Positions 40,487-51,717 of a stretch of 64,000 nt of DNA are shown piece by piece. Each line of letters opens with the position of its first letter. Position 1 is the stretch's first letter. Source of the DNA: Erythrobasidium yunnanense (taxonomy: Eukaryota; Basidiomycota; Cystobasidiomycetes; Erythrobasidiales; Erythrobasidiaceae); contig BCJC01000002.1 in NCBI GenBank assembly GCA_001600175.1, positions 2,763,111 through 2,827,110 of the forward strand, given 5' to 3'. Both the position numbers and the translations under genes were made by a program. Below the pieces are notes generated by a model. That model ran no database searches. It worked only from the letters and a program-made list of their open reading frames with translations, and was not told the origin of the DNA.

Positions 40487-41585
40487 TCACCGAACGAATA
40501 GTTTCGCTCTCTCGCTCCCCCTCTTATCAGCCGTCTGTTTATACCTAACATACGCCTCCCTAATATCATCCGGCGCCAACGGCCCTCTCTCACCATCCCC
40601 CTCCATCCCTGTCCCTCCATTTCCAATAGATGATTGTTCCTGAACTTGTCGTGCAGATTCTACAATCTCGCCTACGAATACTTTTGCGAGACCGCGTACG
40701 GCTACGACGATGTTGGGTGAGCATGATTGTTGGAGGACGTGGTTGATGAGCTGCAATGAAAACATATGAGAGGAGAAGAATGTTAGTGAAGGTGTAAGGT
40801 AGGGAAAGAGGGAGAGAGGAAGACGTACGCGACGGATGGCGATCTTCTGGAATCCGGAGCGACGATATACTTCATAGCGCTCTAGTTGTTCAGGGGAGAA
40901 CTGATCCAGGAGGAGTCTGTTGTATATCAGCATCAAACGTCAGTCTGGCGCCTTGACAAGTCAAGAGAAGAACTGCGCACCTCAGAGCCTCTTTGGCCTC
41001 TGCTCTCTCCCTCGCCTGTTCATCATACTCATCTTCTCCCAGCAATAGATCCAATTCATTATCCCCTTCCTCCTCATCTTCCGCATCTTCATCTCCCTCG
41101 CTCATTCCCGCATTATTTCCTCCTCCTCCACCGTCCGTTGTAGCTTGATTAGCACCTCCTCCTGCTCTTGTACTTCTACTCAGAACACTGCCTTCTCTCG
41201 TCGTTCCTTGTCGACTTAGAGAGACTTGTGGTAATCCATCTGGAAGTGCTAGACCATTTCCTCCTCCATGTTCAGGACTGAATTGCAAGCCAGCCAAAGA
41301 GGGTGTATTGTGGTCGTACGGTGTTCCAGCTATAGATGCACTTCCTTCGCGCGGTGTGTTTGCAGTGTTTCCTCCACGACCTCCTCGAGATCCTCTTCCT
41401 CTCCCTCCGCCTCGCGAGCCTCGTCCTCCTCGACTCCCTCGTCCAGAAGTAGGTGTCCCAGAAGTGCTTTCTTTCAGTTTGTTTTCACCTCTCTTTCGAC
41501 CACCTCCTCGACCGCCGCCTCTCTTCTTTCCAGTACTTGCAGCAGGCTCGGGAGTGCCGACTGAAGAAGGGGACATTGAGGCCAT
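40487..41585 (-). CDS. TAF11: TFIID subunit TAF11
   Basis: Three exons (41585-40981, 40916-40829, 40750-40487) give 318 residues. The N-terminal 180 residues are disordered and rich in Gly, Arg and acidic residues (SRGGRGSRGGGRGRGSRGG; then EGDEDAEDEEEGDNELDLL). The C-terminal histone fold is diagnostic: LLLDQFSPEQLERYEVYRRS, GFQKIAIRRLINHVLQQSCS, NIVVAVRGLAKVFVGEIVES, ARQVQEQ and PLAPDDIREAYVRYKQT. TAF11 pairs with TAF13 through this fold inside TFIID and helps TBP and TFIIA engage promoters. Its start codon lies only 14 bp from the start codon of the divergent RG-rich gene. The RGG-like N-terminus is unusual for TAF11 as I know it. Confidence 0.92.
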
Positions 41586-41599
41586 AATTGCAGGACAGT
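41586..41599. promoter_or_regulatory. 14-bp gap between divergent start codons
   Basis: The TAF11 start (41585, - strand) and the RG-rich gene start (41600, + strand) face away from each other with 14 bp between. There is no room for two promoters or leaders, so each promoter and 5' leader must lie inside the coding region of the other gene, or one gene starts further inside. Confidence 0.6.
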
Positions 41600-42053
41600 A
41601 TGGCAGGACTCGACTTTGATCCAGCAATGTTTGGGATGAAGGCAGACCACGGGCAGCTGCTGGGAGAGGGAGATAGCAAGAGTGAGAAGTCGAGCAGAGG
41701 GAAAGGACAGCAACGAGGAAGAGGGAACAATCAAAGAGGGAGAGGTAGAGGACGAGGACAAGCTAGAGGGAATGCAGCAGCATCCACAAGCAGCAACAGC
41801 GAGCCTTTGGGCCAGAAACAGGCAGATAGCGAGCAACAAGGTCGACCCGACGAACAGCAGGGACAGCAAGGAGGGCCGTCAAAGGTAGCATACTACAGCT
41901 GTTACAGCAGTATTCCATCGCTGATTGCTTGTGCGATGACAGCGTCTCAGAACTGGCAATCATCACCCTGGCTCTGGCTCTGGCGACTCACGTCCGCCAA
42001 AGACCTTCTTCAAGCAGTCAATGATGCAGGATCCATGGGAGCATCTATCATGA
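41600..42053 (+). CDS. Small RG-rich protein with C-terminal FFK-SM-DPW motif
   Basis: Two exons (41600-41884, 42003-42053) give 111 residues. It starts MAGLDFDPAMFGMKADHGQL, has a central RG/Q-rich segment (GKGQQRGRGNNQRGRGRGRG), then a Gln/Ser/Ala-rich stretch. After the intron it ends KTFFKQSMMQDPWEHLS. The final FFKxSMxxDPW block looks like a conserved short linear motif at the C-terminus of small eukaryotic proteins of unknown role; I cannot name the family. RG-rich segments bind RNA and are methylated on Arg, which suggests a nuclear RNA-related role (inference). The short second exon (51 nt) carries the whole conserved motif. Confidence 0.65.
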
Positions 42054-43337
42054 GCAATCTATACACATGCACAACGTCCATCAAGCTATGTCGCAGCAGC
42101 TGCGACACAGGAAGACGCTCTCAAAGCTGGCTTACAGCGCCCAACGCATTCGTTGCGAGCTGTGGTCTATGCTTGCTTTGGAAACGCAGCATGTACGAAG
42201 CAGCACATACTGGGGCTCTTCATCGACCTCACGTTATCAGCGGGACACGGGAGCGTCGAGATTGCAGGGCAATCTACGCGTATGTCGCAGGCGCGATGCG
42301 TCGAGTCGACACCGAAAGCAAGCGAGTAGGAGTGCAGAGATGACATCTTGTAGTTTGTACTTCTGGCACGGCTATCGCTATACCCTCAGATGTACAAGGT
42401 GTAGTTTTCTAGCTTTTTCGAGCCAATTTATCACTTGTCTCTCGCACAAAGCATCGAAAGTCAAAAAGCTACAAACGTTGATCTGCAGCAGATCTTCTGA
42501 CAGATCATGTCACTGCAGCACTCAAGCACTCGCTCGCTCGCCCGCTACTCAGTCTCCCCTCCCCCAAACACAGTTTCCCGAGGCCTAGATTCTCAGGCCT
42601 GGCTAGACCCTTGAGGATCTTCGCAGCTGCAGGGCAAAGTCTGCCGACCAGCAGTCAATGTTACAATACAGACTGGACTGATGCCTTTGACTATCTCTAC
42701 AACTGATATCGATTCCTGCGAAGAGAGAGCTGAAAGTCGACATTAGCTGACTGCGAGCTGGAGGCACGCTCAGCAGCATTCGTCTGGGTTCCTCACAAAG
42801 CAGCAAGCTAGTCAACGACATCAGGCCTCTCATCAAGCATTCATCTCGTTCTTCATCCGAAAGCAAGCTACAGCGACAGGCTCTATACGCGCCCCGCGCG
42901 CGCGGTCAGTCGCTCGTTGAGGACATCCAGCCAATACGTCAAGCAAAGCAAAGCAACAAACAGCATACAGTCACATTACAAGCACACATCAATATCCTCT
43001 ACTTCACTATACAAGAGCACTACAAAACAAGCGAGGCCCAGGGGAATTGCGATTCAGGCTGGCTTTTCCAGAAGAGCAGGACATCATACGACGTCTATAC
43101 CACATAGAGTAAACGTCAATCTGAATCCCACCCGACGCCGGACGCTCTACGAACGAATATCGTCCAAAGAAGCAAGAATCAGCCAGGCGACAAGCAGCGT
43201 CCCCTGCTTCAGACGCTGGCGTAGAAATCATCTCAAGTGCACCTTTGCTCTCTCATCTTTCTCTCTTCGACGTCGGTACTCCTGCTGGGCGGGACGACCA
43301 TATTTGAAACACTCTCAAAGCTCGGCAATCCAACATC
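42054..43337. promoter_or_regulatory. Long upstream region of the SABATH-type gene
   Basis: About 1.3 kb. No credible gene: open frames here are Arg/Ser-rich artefacts. A CpG-rich run (gcgccccgcgcgcgcgg) lies near 42888-42904, followed by a CA/AAG-rich stretch (gcaaagcaaagcaacaaaca) near 42943-42962, which looks like a promoter and 5' leader of the following gene. Confidence 0.45.
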
Positions 43338-46300
43338 ATGTCCAGCCAGCTCTTCGGCTACTCCTCAAGCAGCGATACCTCCTCATCATCATCTTCATCC
43401 ATCTCTTCCGCCTCCACGTCTCCCAAACCTACCATCCAGCATGGCAGATTGGCTGGTCCAACCACCGTCGACATCGTTCGAGGAGAGACCAGCAGTGCGA
43501 ATGGGAAGAGCGTGGACTTTGAGAGTTTTGCACAGTTGGCGATCAGTAAAGAAGTGATGGAGAACACGCTCAAGACGCTATACAACAGGAGGCATTCCGC
43601 TAGACAGCTATCATCGGATCTTACAGCTGAGAAAGTGGGAGACACAACGAGAAGGACGAGTTATGCCTCTGGAATTGCAGCAAAGTCAGGAACTGCTACG
43701 CCCTTCTCTGAGGGAAGTATGACGCCGACCCCTCTTTCTGCGCTCGGAGGAACGAGTCTGCGGATCTCGACGACGGCTACGACACCTCGTTCACATCAGC
43801 ATCAGCAAGCTCAGCACAAGCGAGGGACTAGTCTGTCCGCGTCGTCCACCGTTTCCGAAAGCCTTCCGTCCCTAGTCAATTCGTCAAACAATATTACCAC
43901 CAACACGCATCACAGCGCGCACTCTTCTCTCTCAAGCACGGACTTCCCCTCTTCCTCCTCCTCTTCATCATCTTCGTCATTGTTGACGCCTACAGCCTAT
44001 CCATCACCTTCATACACTGCCAACCTAAACACCCCTAAAACGTCCTCCTCCACCAATACATCACTTTCGACATCGTCAAACAACTTATCTTCAGTCCCAA
44101 ATACAGCTTATTCAAGCTTTTCTTCCGCTTCTTTTCCTCTGAATACAAGTACGAGGGAGAAACCTACTTTTACGCATTTCGATTTCCTGTCATCAGGTTC
44201 TTCGTCATCCTCTACGTCAGTAACAGCCTCAGCAGCGAGTGCGAATACGACAGTAGTGTCCAGGCCGCCGCTGCTCAGATCAGTCAGTGAGGACGTGGTG
44301 GTCAACCATCGATCGGACTTCCCTCTGCCTGCTGGTATAAAGTACACTCCGACCTCATCGAAAGGCGGAACCGCTCTGCAATTGACCTCACAAGGACGAG
44401 CTTTCACTAGCGGGACGGGCAAGCCGAACACGCGTCTTCGTACACAGACTGTCAATTCACCCCTACGCAGTGGAGCAAGCTTAGATGCCGACGACAATGC
44501 CAATGACAGTCTTGAAGTGAGCGGATCTACTCCGCTTCTATCAGATAATCAATGGCAAAGTCACACTAGGACCCAATCCGCAGCTGCTACATCTACGATC
44601 AGAGGCGATCAACAGAGCAGTATGTTCGACAGCTATTATGGCTTTGAGGAACATCACAGACGGGCAAACACGACTGGCGGAACCGGCAGCCGTGGCTACA
44701 TGACCTCTTACGCGTCTCATCAACCTCAGCAGCGGGAGCGCTCGAATGATTACGCCACGGCAGAATCGTTCAGTATGCCAACTACATTCGACGAAGCTAC
44801 TGCAGAAGCTGTACGACGCGCAGCTGCGTTTGTGAGATCTACGACAGGCGGTGGTGTAGCTAGAAGTACGTCCCCACCTCCTCCGGAAGGAGACGGTCAG
44901 CATCTGGAAGAAAGTATCCAGCATGCAAGGTTCCAGCAGCATATCCATTCGGGCGCTTCGGTGACTAGCAATGCGGGCATCATGGGGAGCTGTGGAAATG
45001 GGTATTTCGGAAATGCTATCAGATCAAAGGTGTGTGCATTTATCTATGTTCAGTGACATCAGCTGACAGGAGGTTGAAGACCATGGAAATACTATACGAT
45101 CTTATACCAGGTTGTACCTCGGCCATCGAGCAAGATACAATCAGCATAGTCGAGTATGGCTCTCTGAACTCTCTCTCAGCATCTCTCGTGAAACCCGTCA
45201 TCCAGCGTCTTCGCGAGCAGAAAGCCCGCCTATCGCCTATCAATCACGACGATCCACCGAGCTGGACAATCACGCATTCCGATCTTCCAGGCTCCGATTT
45301 CCGACATCTCATGAAACAACAGGAGTTTTCTTCTGGCACAGAATCAGATTCCTGCTATATCAACTCTGCACCCAACGTATTCCCTGCATATACAGCCAAA
45401 CCATTCTCTAGTCAGATAGTACCGCCGAAGTCAGTCTCTGTGGGCTGGAGTCTGATGGACCTGCATGTTAGGAGGACGATAGCGTCCACAGGCGTTTCAC
45501 CCCAAGCTGCGGCGCATTCGGAATTGATAGGCTTTTTACAGACTAGAGCGAAGGAGTTCAAGAAGGATGGGCTGCTCGTCTTGGCGTTTATTCAGAGGAA
45601 AGAAGAAGATACCGCTTCTTTGACGAAGTCGGTGCGCCAGGCCTCTGCACCCATACCAAGGGTGGATGATCCCGATACACCTAGGTTTACAAGCCCTCTG
45701 ACTGGCTCAAAAGCACCTCTTCCTCTCTATCTACCAGATACGTCAGCTGCAAGCAGTCGCGCTGGCTCAATAACCGCTTCCACGTCATCCATCGATTCCC
45801 AAGTATCATCCGCGTGCACCTCCATCGCCAGCTCTCCAGCTGGTCCTGCCCTACCTACACTAGACGACCCTTCTACAGCCTACATGCGCCGAAGCAGATC
45901 TGGCTCATCGCCTTGTCAACAAAGTTTCAGCAAAGCTGAAGCTACGAAAAAGAACGATATCTGGACGGCCATTCCTGCTCTCTTGGCGCCTTGTATTCAG
46001 AGGTTGGTCTCGACTGGCTTGATCAAGTCTGATACTGCTCATCAATTGCTAGCTGTGAGTTGTGGCCTCCCCTACATTATCAGTCACTACCATTCTGACA
46101 ATGTTTATAGCTTCCTCTACACCCACGAACACCGTCACAGACACAAGCTGTTCTTCGGGCTGTCAGCCAGCAATGGAAAGTAGAATGGTCATGCGGACTC
46201 GAAGGGGACGCGAAACCCGAATCTGCAGCAGACATGTCGCCCACCACTCCCACTCCGTTCGCACATACATCAAATACTGCCAATCAAGCGCAGGCGATGC

Positions 46301-46680
46301 CTGTCTCGTCTTCTACAGCTGGTGAAACGATCCGCGAAGAAGCGCTCCACCTGTCTCATCCAGCTTATACCGCATTCTCATCAACAACGCTGTCAAGAGT
46401 CCAATTCGCAGAACACGCACTGCAATTCGTTCGTGTATTGTACGAGACGCACTTCAGGAGCGTCTTGCGCGATCAAGCGAGATTGAGCAGGAGTAGGGTG
46501 GAGGAAGTGCTAGATTCCCTTAACGAGGTCAGTCGCACTTACTAGTATTCTAAAAGAGCTGTCAGCTAACTTGTATGGCTACGACTCTTGCAGGTCATTC
46601 GCGAAAAGATCGAAGAACCAAATCGTGCCATCCTTGCACTGGAAATGGACGTCTGTATATTAGCTCTCCGTCGGACATGA
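43338..46680 (+). CDS. SABATH-type SAM-dependent methyltransferase with long Ser/Thr-rich N-terminus
   Basis: Four exons (43338-45031, 45070-46054, 46111-46527, 46594-46680) give 1060 residues. Residues 1-545 are Ser/Thr-rich and disordered, with a poly-Ser start (SSSSDTSSSSSSSISSASTS). The enzyme part starts near residue 547: GNGYFGNAIRSKVRLKTMEI, LYDLIPG, ISIVEYGSLNSLSASLVKPV (SAM-binding strand and loop), WTITHSDLPGSDFRHLMKQQ, INSAPNVFPAYTAKPFSSQI and VSVGWSLMDLHV. The NDLPGNDF-like and SxxSLxWL-like blocks are those of the plant SABATH family, which methylates carboxyl groups of small acids. Late blocks HPAYTAFSSTTLSRVQFAEH and LQFVRVLYETHFRSVLRD fit the C-terminal helices. Intron 1 is only 38 nt. 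The substrate is unknown, and the usual acidic SAM residue in the first motif is E in VEYG. Confidence 0.75.
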
Positions 46681-47049
46681 ACGCATCTCTGAAATGCCTT
46701 GGCTACGAATAACGACGCTCAGTAATACAAGGGATAATAGAGTAATCATCTGTTGTTGTTCATAGTGAGTACACATATAGATTATCCGCGCAGTCCCGAA
46801 GCCAGTTACTGCATCACAATAACGCGACATGATTCGCGATTTCTCCTAGCCGGTGGCAGCTAATGTGTAGTGCTGCATGTGATGGCACGGCACGCTGGCT
46901 AGCAGACTTTGCTATGACAAAGCTACTCGAGGTCTGAAGATACTGATCAGAGGAGATGGCGCAGCTTCAATATGTGCGGTTCATGAGATTACAGGAGCTG
47001 CAGCTCACGACGACGGCCTCATTTCGAGATCAAAGGCTAGCCGATCGTT
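46681..47049. other. Convergent intergenic region
   Basis: 369 bp between the stop codons of the SABATH-type gene and the DcpS gene. No gene or repeat seen. Confidence 0.4.
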
Positions 47050-48508
47050 TCATTCCTCATTCTGCTGCATAGCTTGCCAGAGTTGAGGGAACAAACCATG
47101 CTACACATGATATATTCAGTCTGACAATACGCACAAAGGAAGGCGGGAAGACTGCCTACCTGCTCGCCCAGTCCGTAAGTCAGCGTCCGCCGCGCATAGT
47201 AGCTCCTGCCAGAAGGGTGAGGAGCTTCGATCTCTTGCTCTAGATTGTCGATGACGGTATCCAGAAGATGGGACTGGCCGATCGTAGACTGTAAAAGAGT
47301 CAGCCTATGTATTCATAACCTAACCTACCAAAGCTAGAAACCTACTCCGGCATAGCCATGACAGCTTATATGTACGATGTGTATGTGGAAGTGATCTTGA
47401 TGAATTTCTCAGCTCGTCCTGCCTGAACATGGCTTGAACGACCTACAGAAACTCGGCTGGTAGTGCACAAACATCCTCAGATCACCATTATCCACGCCAT
47501 ATTTCTGCTTTGCTGCTTTTAAGGCGTTCTGGCGTATATTCCGAAGCATAGGCAGGTGTTTGGGCGTTAGGTCGCGTATGCATGAGATTATCCTCGTTTG
47601 CACTATGCATTGAAGATATAGCATAGACATGTTTTGCTGATCCCATTTACTACAACAGAAGGTCAGAGGAGTCTGTCAATCGCAACGATTGTGCAACCTA
47701 CAGATCTGGCAGTATCACGAATCCGGTTTCAGGATCCGGATCCTCGTATATGATGGTTTCCGACTCTGTTACGTGCGAGAGAATGTTGTACACCCTGTAC
47801 ATAATGGCAATGTGAGCTTGTGCAACATTCTAAGGCGCTAGACTACCCACCATTGTAGGCGCTTCGTCGGGAAAGACTCTATGTACGGGCGGACCACGCT
47901 CTCGTACAATTCGGGTGTCTCGCGAACCATCTTGAACATCTGCTGAGACGCTTTTCGGATGTGCTGTAGCGAAGTATAAGAGCTGGAAACACCAAAACTG
48001 GTTTGCGGTACTTACCACTTCCGTAGCCGGCTGAGTAAGGGTTATCTTGAGGTCTGAAGGCGATTGTAGTATGTCAGAAAGGGCGTTCAGCAGATCACTC
48101 AGGCTTGTGCTTACCAGCTGCATCATCGTCAAGGCCGCTTCCGCTCCAGCCCAAGAAGAGGTGGTAGATATCATTTACGAGCAGGTTCTTTGCTCTACTA
48201 AGCCTTTGAACAAGCGTCTTCAAGGTATCTTGCGAAAAGCCTTGTTTCTCGATGGTAAGTAAAGCAGGAACATCGTCGCCTTGGCCGGTCTCGGAGCGCG
48301 AATAGGTGCCCAGCAGAATGACAGTGCGTGTTTGAGTGTCTGGGAGAGGTAGAATCGTGTCGCAGTCGAATGCATATCAGGCCAAATTCACGAGTTGTCG
48401 AAGCCGGGAAATGCATCCACCTTCGTTTAAGAGCTTGGTGAAGGTGAAGCGCTGCAAGAGAGCGAGCGAAGTCGCGTCTGAAAGCACTGTGCCTTCGCTG
48501 AGATGCAT
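47050..48508 (-). CDS. DCS1: Scavenger mRNA decapping enzyme DcpS (m7GpppX diphosphatase)
   Basis: Nine exons (48508-48421, 48339-48115, 48053-48016, 47963-47851, 47794-47702, 47649-47447, 47395-47346, 47288-47160, 47100-47050) give 329 residues. The N-terminal domain has LLQRFTFTKLLNE and RTVILLGTYSRSETGQGDDV. The catalytic half has HIRKASQQMFKMVRETPELY, PYIESFPTKRLQWVYNILSH, LKWDQQNMSMLYLQCIVQTR, IRDLTPKHLPMLRNIRQNAL and LRMFVHYQPSF. The histidine triad is YHFHIHIVHISCHGYAG, and IGQSHLLDTVIDNLEQEIEA follows. DcpS hydrolyses the cap left after 3' to 5' mRNA decay. The triad and its surroundings are spread over two small exons (50 and 129 nt). Length matches the family, so the gene looks intact. 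Confidence 0.93.
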
Positions 48509-48724
48509 TGGCAATAGCTTCTGTTTGAGCGGAAAGAGAGCCTGATCAGTAGCTGGAACGCGCGATGATACTCGCACAAAGCCTGAGCGACGTTCTTCAA
48601 GCCACTGTGTCGAATGCAGTTATAGATGCAGTTTGAGAATAGAGAAAGAAACGAATCGATTGCGATAGTGAGACAACGAAAGAACGGAAACTCAGCATGG
48701 ACTCTCGAACGGTTACTAATGATT

Positions 48725-50100
48725 CTATGAATCCTCATCTCCACTCCACTCTTCTTCGCCATCTGGTAAAGGCCCAAACCGCCTGAACTCCAGTAGCTTT
48801 GCCTTCTTGTCGGATTCATGCGCTTTTGCCTTTCCTTTCCTATCCAAACTCGCACTGGTTCGATCTTTCACTTGATCTGCAGATCCTTCTGCTGCTTCAG
48901 ACGAGGTGCTTAAGCAATACCAGCAGCCCGAACGCGTTATAACGATAAGATCGCTCGTCGTGTCTGCTGGGAAGACGCATAAAGCGACATCGTCTTGCGC
49001 AGCTATGATAGCTGATGGCTTGGAAGTCGCTATAGATGTTGCTGTCGGCACTCGCCAGGTAAGATCGCTCCACTGGCTGGAAAAGTATGCCGGCAGGTAT
49101 GGCTTGAAGATATTGAAAGGTTTGTCCTTCCCTTCCGATGCCGAAATGGTCCTCTCTCGTGTACTAGCACTCCCTGCAGTACTGCTCACGTCCCCTACGT
49201 GCCAGATGTGGACAGTGCCTTTATCGCTTGAACATGCGATGATCTCGCCCTTGTCAGGATTTGCATACGCAGTCGACCAGACTACAGCTTGGTCTGTTCC
49301 CCTACGAAGCTCTCTGACTAGATTCTTAGAAGAGGTGCTGTAGACACGCAAGAGAGTGCCCTTTGTACTGCTTGTCGTAAGCAGAGCACCAGTCTCGGAA
49401 AGAGTGAGGGTCCGCAGAGGAGAGGTATGCGCAACGAAGATGTGAATGGAAGGATGAGGTCCAGTACGTGACTGTGTGACGCCTTGTCCTGCCGATAAGA
49501 GGGGAGGCAGACGGACAAGCTGGACATGCCCTGCTTGCCGGCCTGGGAAGGCCATGAGAGTGGATCCTATCGTAGTCGCGATGCCGACAAGGCCTGTAAA
49601 TTGGAATCAGCTATGTACCTGAATGCAATCAATCAGCCATGTAACCCACCGTAAGCATTGTCGGCCGTATCGTATTCACACTCTTTCGTGAGCAGGCCTG
49701 ATCTGTCCTTGCAATCCGTATGAATGCAGAATACGATAATTTTCCTTCTGAGAGCGATGACCAGTCTATCCCTTCGAGTTGTCAAGCCGAGCACCTCTTC
49801 CTTAAACCTGATCTCAAAGACCGCTTCTTGCGCAGCATCGTTCCAGACAGTGACCGTATCATCTCGAATCAGAAACAGAAGACTGGTCGTTGCCAGCGGG
49901 TGGATCCAGTCGGGGAACGGCACGTCTTGCAATGACAGCTCCAACGGGACTCGCAGCTTGTCTAGCGAAACCAGGGAATGGACAGAGGCGGTCGAGGTGC
50001 TGTGACACGCTGAGACGATGATGCTGCGACTGCTGTCGATGGTGTGCACAGACAGAGCCGCCGCAGATGTTGGGATAATCTGCGCCAGCGGGAGCTGCAT
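48725..50100 (-). CDS. PROPPIN WD-repeat phosphoinositide-binding protein (Hsv2/Atg18 family)
   Basis: Two exons (50100-49650, 49593-48725) give 439 residues. Seven-blade propeller features include LLFLIRDDTVTVWNDAAQEA, FEIRFKEEVLGLTTRRDRLV, VQLVRLPPLL, HIFVAHTSPLRTLTLSETGA, LLTTSSTKGTLLRVY and IACSSDKGTVHIW. The key motif is LVRELRRGTD, the L/FRRG sequence whose two Arg bind PI3P and PI(3,5)P2. LRRG rather than FRRG, and the following TDQAVVWSTAYA, point to the Hsv2/WIPI3-4 branch more than to Atg18 itself. Members act in autophagy, micro-nucleophagy and vacuole dynamics. The C-terminus is a disordered acidic and Lys-rich tail (SLDRKGKAKAHESDKKAKLL) ending WSGDEDS. It lies 216 bp upstream of DCS1 on the same strand. 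Confidence 0.88.
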
Positions 50101-50917
50101 TGCTGGTGATACTGGCCGACTGCAAGAGTAACGGGAGAAGCTACTTCATCGCGATGGCCGAACTCTTATTGGGCGTCCTCTTGACAGCAGAGGCAGAGTC
50201 ACATCAGCGAGAGCACGAGCAAAAGTCAAGCAAGAATTATCCCGACTTCAGCATGGCAGACCAACAGCTTGCTACGCAAACACTAGTCTGATCAATCCTG
50301 CAATCGACACGTTTTGTCAGCGGTTCTCGCACTTTGTTAGGTCCTGCCTCATGCATTGAAGCCATGCTCTACTCGGAGGGGACATCTCAAGAAAGCGTAA
50401 TCATCTGACTACGCGGGACGGTGCATATGCTCCTTACAAGACACCTCTCCAGAGTTGCAGCCGCAAACGGAGTTTACTCATTCTGCGGCTTTCATCCTCA
50501 CAGTATTACAGGTCTGGAACCACATGGTCTCGACTACTATCACCCTATCCTCCCACTTCGAATCGGCCAAATGATTGATGCCAATGTCGCAAACCTTCGG
50601 GGCACACGCGCTCCCCAAACAGACAGCGCTTATCTGCGAGCGTACCTGAAGCAAAGTCATGACTAGTCAGTAGGCATTTCGCATCGGGCTCAGCTTACAA
50701 GAGAGCGACCGGGACCTCTTACCGATGAAAGGAAGAATTGGCGAAGACCGTTTGTCGCTATTGGGCTTTGCTCGTTTTCACCGAATATTCACATTCTAGA
50801 GCTCTCGAATCGGTATAAAAAGCTCTGTATTCCATCTCCATTCTCTTGTTCACAACTCTTCCATCCCAAATATCGCACTACACCTATCACAGTCTAGCAA
50901 GCTACCATCTTACAACA
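50101..50917. promoter_or_regulatory. Divergent intergenic region, PROPPIN versus small secreted protein gene
   Basis: 817 bp. An open frame at 50421-50666 has no support from composition or family. The right end carries a TATA box listed separately. Confidence 0.4.
50814..50821 (+). promoter_or_regulatory. TATA box of the small secreted protein gene
   Basis: TATAAAAA in the context atcggTATAAAAAgctc, 97 bp before the start codon at 50918 and followed by a C/T-rich leader. It is one of the clearest TATA elements in the window, fitting a strongly induced gene. Confidence 0.6.
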
Positions 50918-51425
50918 ATGAGAATCTCGACCTTCAGTCTAGCCGTATGCTCAGCGGCGTCCGCTCTCGTAACCGCCGAACGAGATGACGGCGGAGACCC
51001 CAACATCCCCGTTGCATGTCAGAACAAGTTCCCTGGGGTGGCTCCTCAGGTCTGTGCCTGGGGCGAAGACACTGATCCTTACTACGAGTAAGTCCTTCTC
51101 ATTCCCGTCGCTAGCAAGGCTTGCTGCTGATACTTATCCTTGGGCAGATACTGCGCGCCCCCACTTGATTGTCCCGGTAAGGGTTTGCGGATCGGACTAC
51201 CGCGAAGCAGGGCAGTGAATTGACAGTCCTTTTTGCTTGCTCAATCTCAACAGACCATGCGTATGTGTGCGCACGAGACAGAAGTAAGTCTGGATGGTTT
51301 CATTGCAAGGTGAGTAAATCTGCGAGCTCGGCGATGACAGCAGAGTAATGACGCTGATTACTTATCAGGGCTGCAAGAATGGCACGAAGAACCAGGACGG
51401 TGTGACCGAGGTATCTTGTGTATGA
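50918..51425 (+). CDS. Small Cys-rich secreted protein (candidate effector)
   Basis: Four exons (50918-51087, 51148-51176, 51254-51309, 51369-51425) give 103 residues. The signal peptide is MRISTFSLAVCSAASALVTA. The mature chain reads ERDDGGDPNIPVACQNKFPG, APQVCAWGEDTDPYYEYCAP, PLDCPDHAYVCARDRSKSGW, FHCKGCKNG and ends VTEVSCV. Eight Cys remain in about 83 mature residues, enough for four disulfides. The size, signal peptide, Cys density and intron-split layout fit fungal effector-like proteins. No family is recognised. A TATA box at 50814 suggests inducible expression. The 29-nt second exon is unusually small. Confidence 0.7.
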
Positions 51426-51717
51426 TGAGACGATCAACTAGGCACATTTTGATCGATTCTTTGCATTTGCGATTCGAATGATGTACATTGTGTACGATGA
51501 TAGAATGCATACCTAGGCATCCAGCTTTTGGAGTAGCTTCGCCGCGTGAGATATCAACGCGTGCTTACTGGAACCTTACGAATGTACGGCCGCCCATCGA
51601 GTCTACTGGTGTGCTACTTTATGATTGTCAGTGCACTACAGGCCATCCTGTCCAGCACCATTTGGACGTGCACGTCGGGTTGATCGCACCTTGCCCTCTT
51701 GCCAATCGCTCTGTACG

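Noticed and set aside
42054-42343. Continuation of the RG-rich gene beyond its stop (frame with AATQEDALKAGLQ-type sequence)
   Set aside because: The second exon ends cleanly at TGA after a conserved-looking tail; nothing downstream is recognised.
42917-43522. 200-residue Arg/Ser-rich + strand frame upstream of the SABATH-type gene
   Set aside because: It overlaps the real start at 43338 in another frame and has the composition of translated leader sequence.
50421-50666. Possible 81-residue gene between PROPPIN and the secreted protein gene
   Set aside because: No family, no clear promoter, and it lies in a divergent promoter region.
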